The position numbers and the translations under genes are program-made. Below, one piece after another: positions 61,426 to 64,000 of a DNA stretch of 64,000 bases (positions are counted from its first letter, which is position 1; each line of letters starts with the position of its first letter). The notes below the pieces were generated by a model that made no database searches, was not told the origin of the DNA, and saw nothing but the letters and a program-made list of their open reading frames with translations. Source of the stretch: Spirogloea muscicola (taxonomy: Eukaryota > Streptophyta > Zygnematophyceae > Spirogloeales > Spirogloeaceae); contig WELB01000181.1 of the NCBI GenBank assembly GCA_009602725.1, positions 222,667 to 286,666 of the forward strand. Reading direction: 5' to 3'.

Positions 61426-62925
61426 CAGGCGTCCCCCTAGGCGCACCTGCCTTGGTGGTGGAGCAGCTGCAGGTGCGGCTGCAGGATCACCTCCGGCCGG
61501 CGGACTGCCTCCACACGCTGCAAGACATGCAGCTGGCGACCGCTGTGCTAACACGTTGCATCGCGCAGCGGCCACACTACCTGGCCCGCGACGTCCATCC
61601 CTCACCGGCGGTGAAGGCAGCGTACGCGAAATTCGACTCCGGCATCTTGGCGTCTGCAGCCACCCTCGTGCAGCACCCGCGTTCCTCACCACACCACATC
61701 CCAAGCGCAGCTGCAGGCCAGCCTGCCGACCAGTCGTGGCGGCTTGGGATGCCGCTCGGTTGCCCGCGTCTATGAGGCGGCCTACATGGGGACCTGGGCT
61801 CAGGATGCAGACTCCATGTGCCAGCGATTCCTCGTACACGGCCAGGGCGCCCTGGAGCGGGCGGCAGCTGACGTGGAGACAGGCCAGCTACCCTTCTAGG
61901 TCGCCCTCCGCTCTGCCCGCGGCGGGCTCCTCGCGGTCCGCTCATATAGCCATATATATACATGCGCGGGGCGGCGGCGTGGCTATATGCGCTCCCACTC
62001 TATGCAGCACTTACCATGCCAGAGGTCTACAGGACGGCGGTCCATCGGCTCTTGGGCCTCCTCCCTCCCTCCCTGCCTCGTGGGCGTCAATCAGTGCGAG
62101 TGCGGCGCCCGACACACCGACCCTGCGGAGCTGGCCACGCACATGCTCCATTGCGCGCACGGGGGGCAAGCGGACCGACTCCCGTGATCTCCTGCGCGAT
62201 GGTATGCAGGGGGTTGTTTATGGAGGCGGGCTTCGAGGTGGCGGTCGAGAATGCCTCAGTTGTACCAATCCAGCTGGGCGCGGACGGCCAGCCCCATACT
62301 CGCCGCGCCGACCTGGTCGCCATCCCGCCGGGCGGCAGTTCCCGCATCATCGCCGACGTGGTAACAACTGACTGCGTCGACTCCGCCGTTCCACCAGGTC
62401 GGCGTCGTTTACAGGGCATGCGGTCAGCCTGGCGGCCCGGGGTAAAGAGCAAAGATATGCCGACCACCCGGTTGGTGACGAATTCGCGGGCCTGGCGATG
62501 GACGTTCACTGGGCTTTCGCCAGCCGCTGGCTGGATCTCCTCCAGCGGCTTGCCCGTCAGGCCATTGACCGGCGGCCGGGTCTGCCAGGGGCGCTGCCCG
62601 GCTTCAACGCCGCCGGTTTGTTAGCCCAGGTCTTCCGCATGCGCCTGGCGGTATCGTTCCAACGATCCCTTGCCCACGCCGTCCACACGCGAGTGTGACG
62701 TGCTCTGGTCGCCGCCTCTGGTCCCGGCGGAGTGCCTCCTTCCCTGCGACGAGCTACTGTGATTTGATGTTGCTCACTCGAGGGTACTGAGCTTCCCTAG
62801 TGCGTTGTCGTGTGTGGTAGTGTAGCCCTTTTTCGGCACTTCTTTCTATGGCTTTGGACATTGTCCATTCTTTTTGGGCTGGCTTTGCCAGTCCTCTTCT
62901 CTATGGGCGCGCACTTTCTTTTATG
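61426..62925 (+). mobile_element. RLE-B non-LTR retrotransposon, 5'-truncated, in a Copia-like element
   Basis: Starts at GVPLGAPALVVEQLQV (thumb), then linker, zinc knuckle CECGARHTDPAELATHMLHC (about 62095), endonuclease HTRRADLVAIPPGG and IIADVVTTDCVDS (about 62300-62385), C-terminal region to about 62790, then 3' UTR with GGACATTGTCCATT and stem-loop 62876-62894. Frame changes occur near 61690, 61960, 62200 and 62400. ATGGCAGGCG-like sequence stands on both sides (61421-61430 and 62924-62933), consistent with a 7-10 bp target duplication. Confidence 0.85.
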
Positions 62926-63378
62926 GCAGGCGAGGAGGCGCTGTGGAAGCGGGATGTGTGGCGCGTGTGCAACAATTCCTGCACACGAGCGGCCGGGTAC
63001 ACCACTCGCGACGATGCCTGGTGGACGAGCTTTTCTGCCTGCACCGTGGGTGAGTCCGCGGACCTAGCGGCTGGCAACCGCTTGTGTCCACAGGGGCCCG
63101 GAGGAACCGTGGCCGCCAGCAGTGGCGACAACAGGGGGTCGGCAGAGGTCCGGAAGGGCCACAACCGTCAACCATGGCGGCGAGGTGGAATCGGTTGGTG
63201 CCGTCGTCGCCACTGGCACCCCACGGCAGCGCTGGCGAGGGCATGTCTCCTCTGACAAATTGTAAGAATGCTGTGGATCGCCAAGCCCGGGCTGCCGGCG
63301 GGGCGAGGAACAGCGGGAAGGCATTGGAATGGGGCTCCAATGGTAACTACAGAGGCAAAGGTACAGGGGTCCGAATTT
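62926..63378. mobile_element. Fossil Copia-like internal piece and inverted LTR end
   Basis: 62926-63225 is the same internal segment as 57215-57520 and 63561-63870. It is followed by 63226-63378, which is the reverse complement of the Copia-like LTR's end (AGCCCGGGCTTGGCGATCC in minus orientation). The junction shows a rearrangement of the fossil. Confidence 0.6.
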
Positions 63379-63560
63379 AGGTGAAGCTCCAACCTGATAT
63401 TGCTCACTCGCGGGTACTGAGCTTCCCTAGTGCGTTGTCGTGTTTGGTAGTGTAGTCCTTTTCGGCACTTCTTTCTTTGGCTTCGGACATTGTCCATTCC
63501 TTTTGGGCTGGCTTGGCCAGCCCCTCTTCTCAATGGTCGATCGAGCACTTTCTTTCATGG
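63379..63560 (+). mobile_element. RLE-B 3' tail
   Basis: Plus orientation: last codons (ILLTRGY in frame), UTR, GGACATTGTCCATT, stem-loop GGGCTGGCTTGGCCAGCCCC and AGCACTTTCTTT. It is followed directly by ATGGCAGGCAAGGAGGCGC, the same internal sequence that follows the RLE-B copy ending at 62925. Confidence 0.8.
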
Positions 63561-64000
63561 CAGGCAAGGAGGCGCTGTGGAGGCGGGATGTGTGGCGCGT
63601 GTGCAACAATTCCTGCACACGAGCGGCCGGGTACACCACTCGCGACGATGCCTGGTGGACGAGCTTTTCTGCCTGCACCGTGGGTGAGTCCGCGGACCTA
63701 GCGGCTGGCAACCGCTTGTGTCCACAGGGGCCCGGAGGAACCGTTGCTGCCAGCAGTGGCAAGAACAGGGGGTCGGCAGAGGTCCGGAAGGGCCACAACC
63801 GTCAACCATGGCGGCGAGGTGGAATTGGTTGGTGCCGTCGTCGCCACTGGCACCCCAACGGCAGCTGTTGCCGGGTCAACCCTTCAAGCGCGCATCACCT
63901 GCTGTTGGTAGGACTGTCTGCTTGTCAGCATGGAGTCCAAGTCAGCGTCGGTTAGGAGGTGAAGGTTAACTATGTGCTCGAGGCCGAGTTTGTGTGTCTC
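63561..64000 (+). mobile_element. Fossil Copia-like internal piece, runs off the window
   Basis: Second copy of the segment at 62926-63225 (GAGGCGCTGTGG, GGTGGACGAGCTTTTCTG, GTCAACCATGGCGGCGAGG) that continues to the window end. No polymerase or integrase motif is visible. Assigning it to gag is inference from its position behind the LTR. Confidence 0.5.

Overview
The window reads as nuclear DNA of a green-lineage eukaryote, probably a streptophyte or other early-diverging green alga; the species cannot be named from the sequence. The evidence is three intron-rich host genes of plant-type families (a DEG9/DEG10-like serine protease, an ethylene-receptor-like hybrid histidine kinase and a DUF707 protein), AAACCCTA-type telo-box motifs, strongly GC-rich exons, and reverse-transcriptase elements with an initiator-tRNA-Met-type primer site. 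It is a draft assembly, with N gaps at 9227, 13161-13656 and 34331-35180.

Layout. 1-2.8 kb: a 21-bp minisatellite, a telomere-like tract (unit CCCCTAAA), no recognised gene. 2.8-9.3 kb: a DEG protease on the minus strand in at least 17 exons, with His, Asp and Ser of the triad present. 10.4-15.9 kb: an ethylene-receptor homologue on the minus strand with three membrane segments, GAF, HisKA/ATPase and receiver domains; the receiver is complete, but the H-box His is Tyr, the G1 box is degenerate and the copper-binding Cys position is Ser. 16-21.6 kb: a nest of 5'-truncated non-LTR retrotransposons. 22.4-25.5 kb: a complete 11-exon DUF707 gene on the plus strand. 26.0-26.9 kb: an unrecognised minus-strand reading frame.

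26.9-64 kb is almost entirely nested retroelements. The main component is a set of R2-like non-LTR elements (zinc fingers, reverse transcriptase, CCHC knuckle plus restriction-like endonuclease). I sort them into five families, called here RLE-A to RLE-E. Four families share a short GGGCTG...CAGCCC stem-loop near the 3' end although the rest of their 3' UTRs differ, and nearly all families end the protein in a Tyr preceded by Arg-Gly. Several copies have target-site duplications that date the nesting. Among them lie fossil LTR elements: a broken Ty3/gypsy chromovirus (47.1-50.2 kb) with its LTR family (three solo LTRs with perfect 5-bp duplications), a second LTR family with a Ty3-like gag piece, and a Copia-like LTR family.

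The host genes do not form a pathway together. The strongest leads are the atypical receptor and the cross-family 3'-terminal hairpin with its tail-to-tail insertion pattern. Exon borders were placed by eye from splice signals, reading phase and family similarity.
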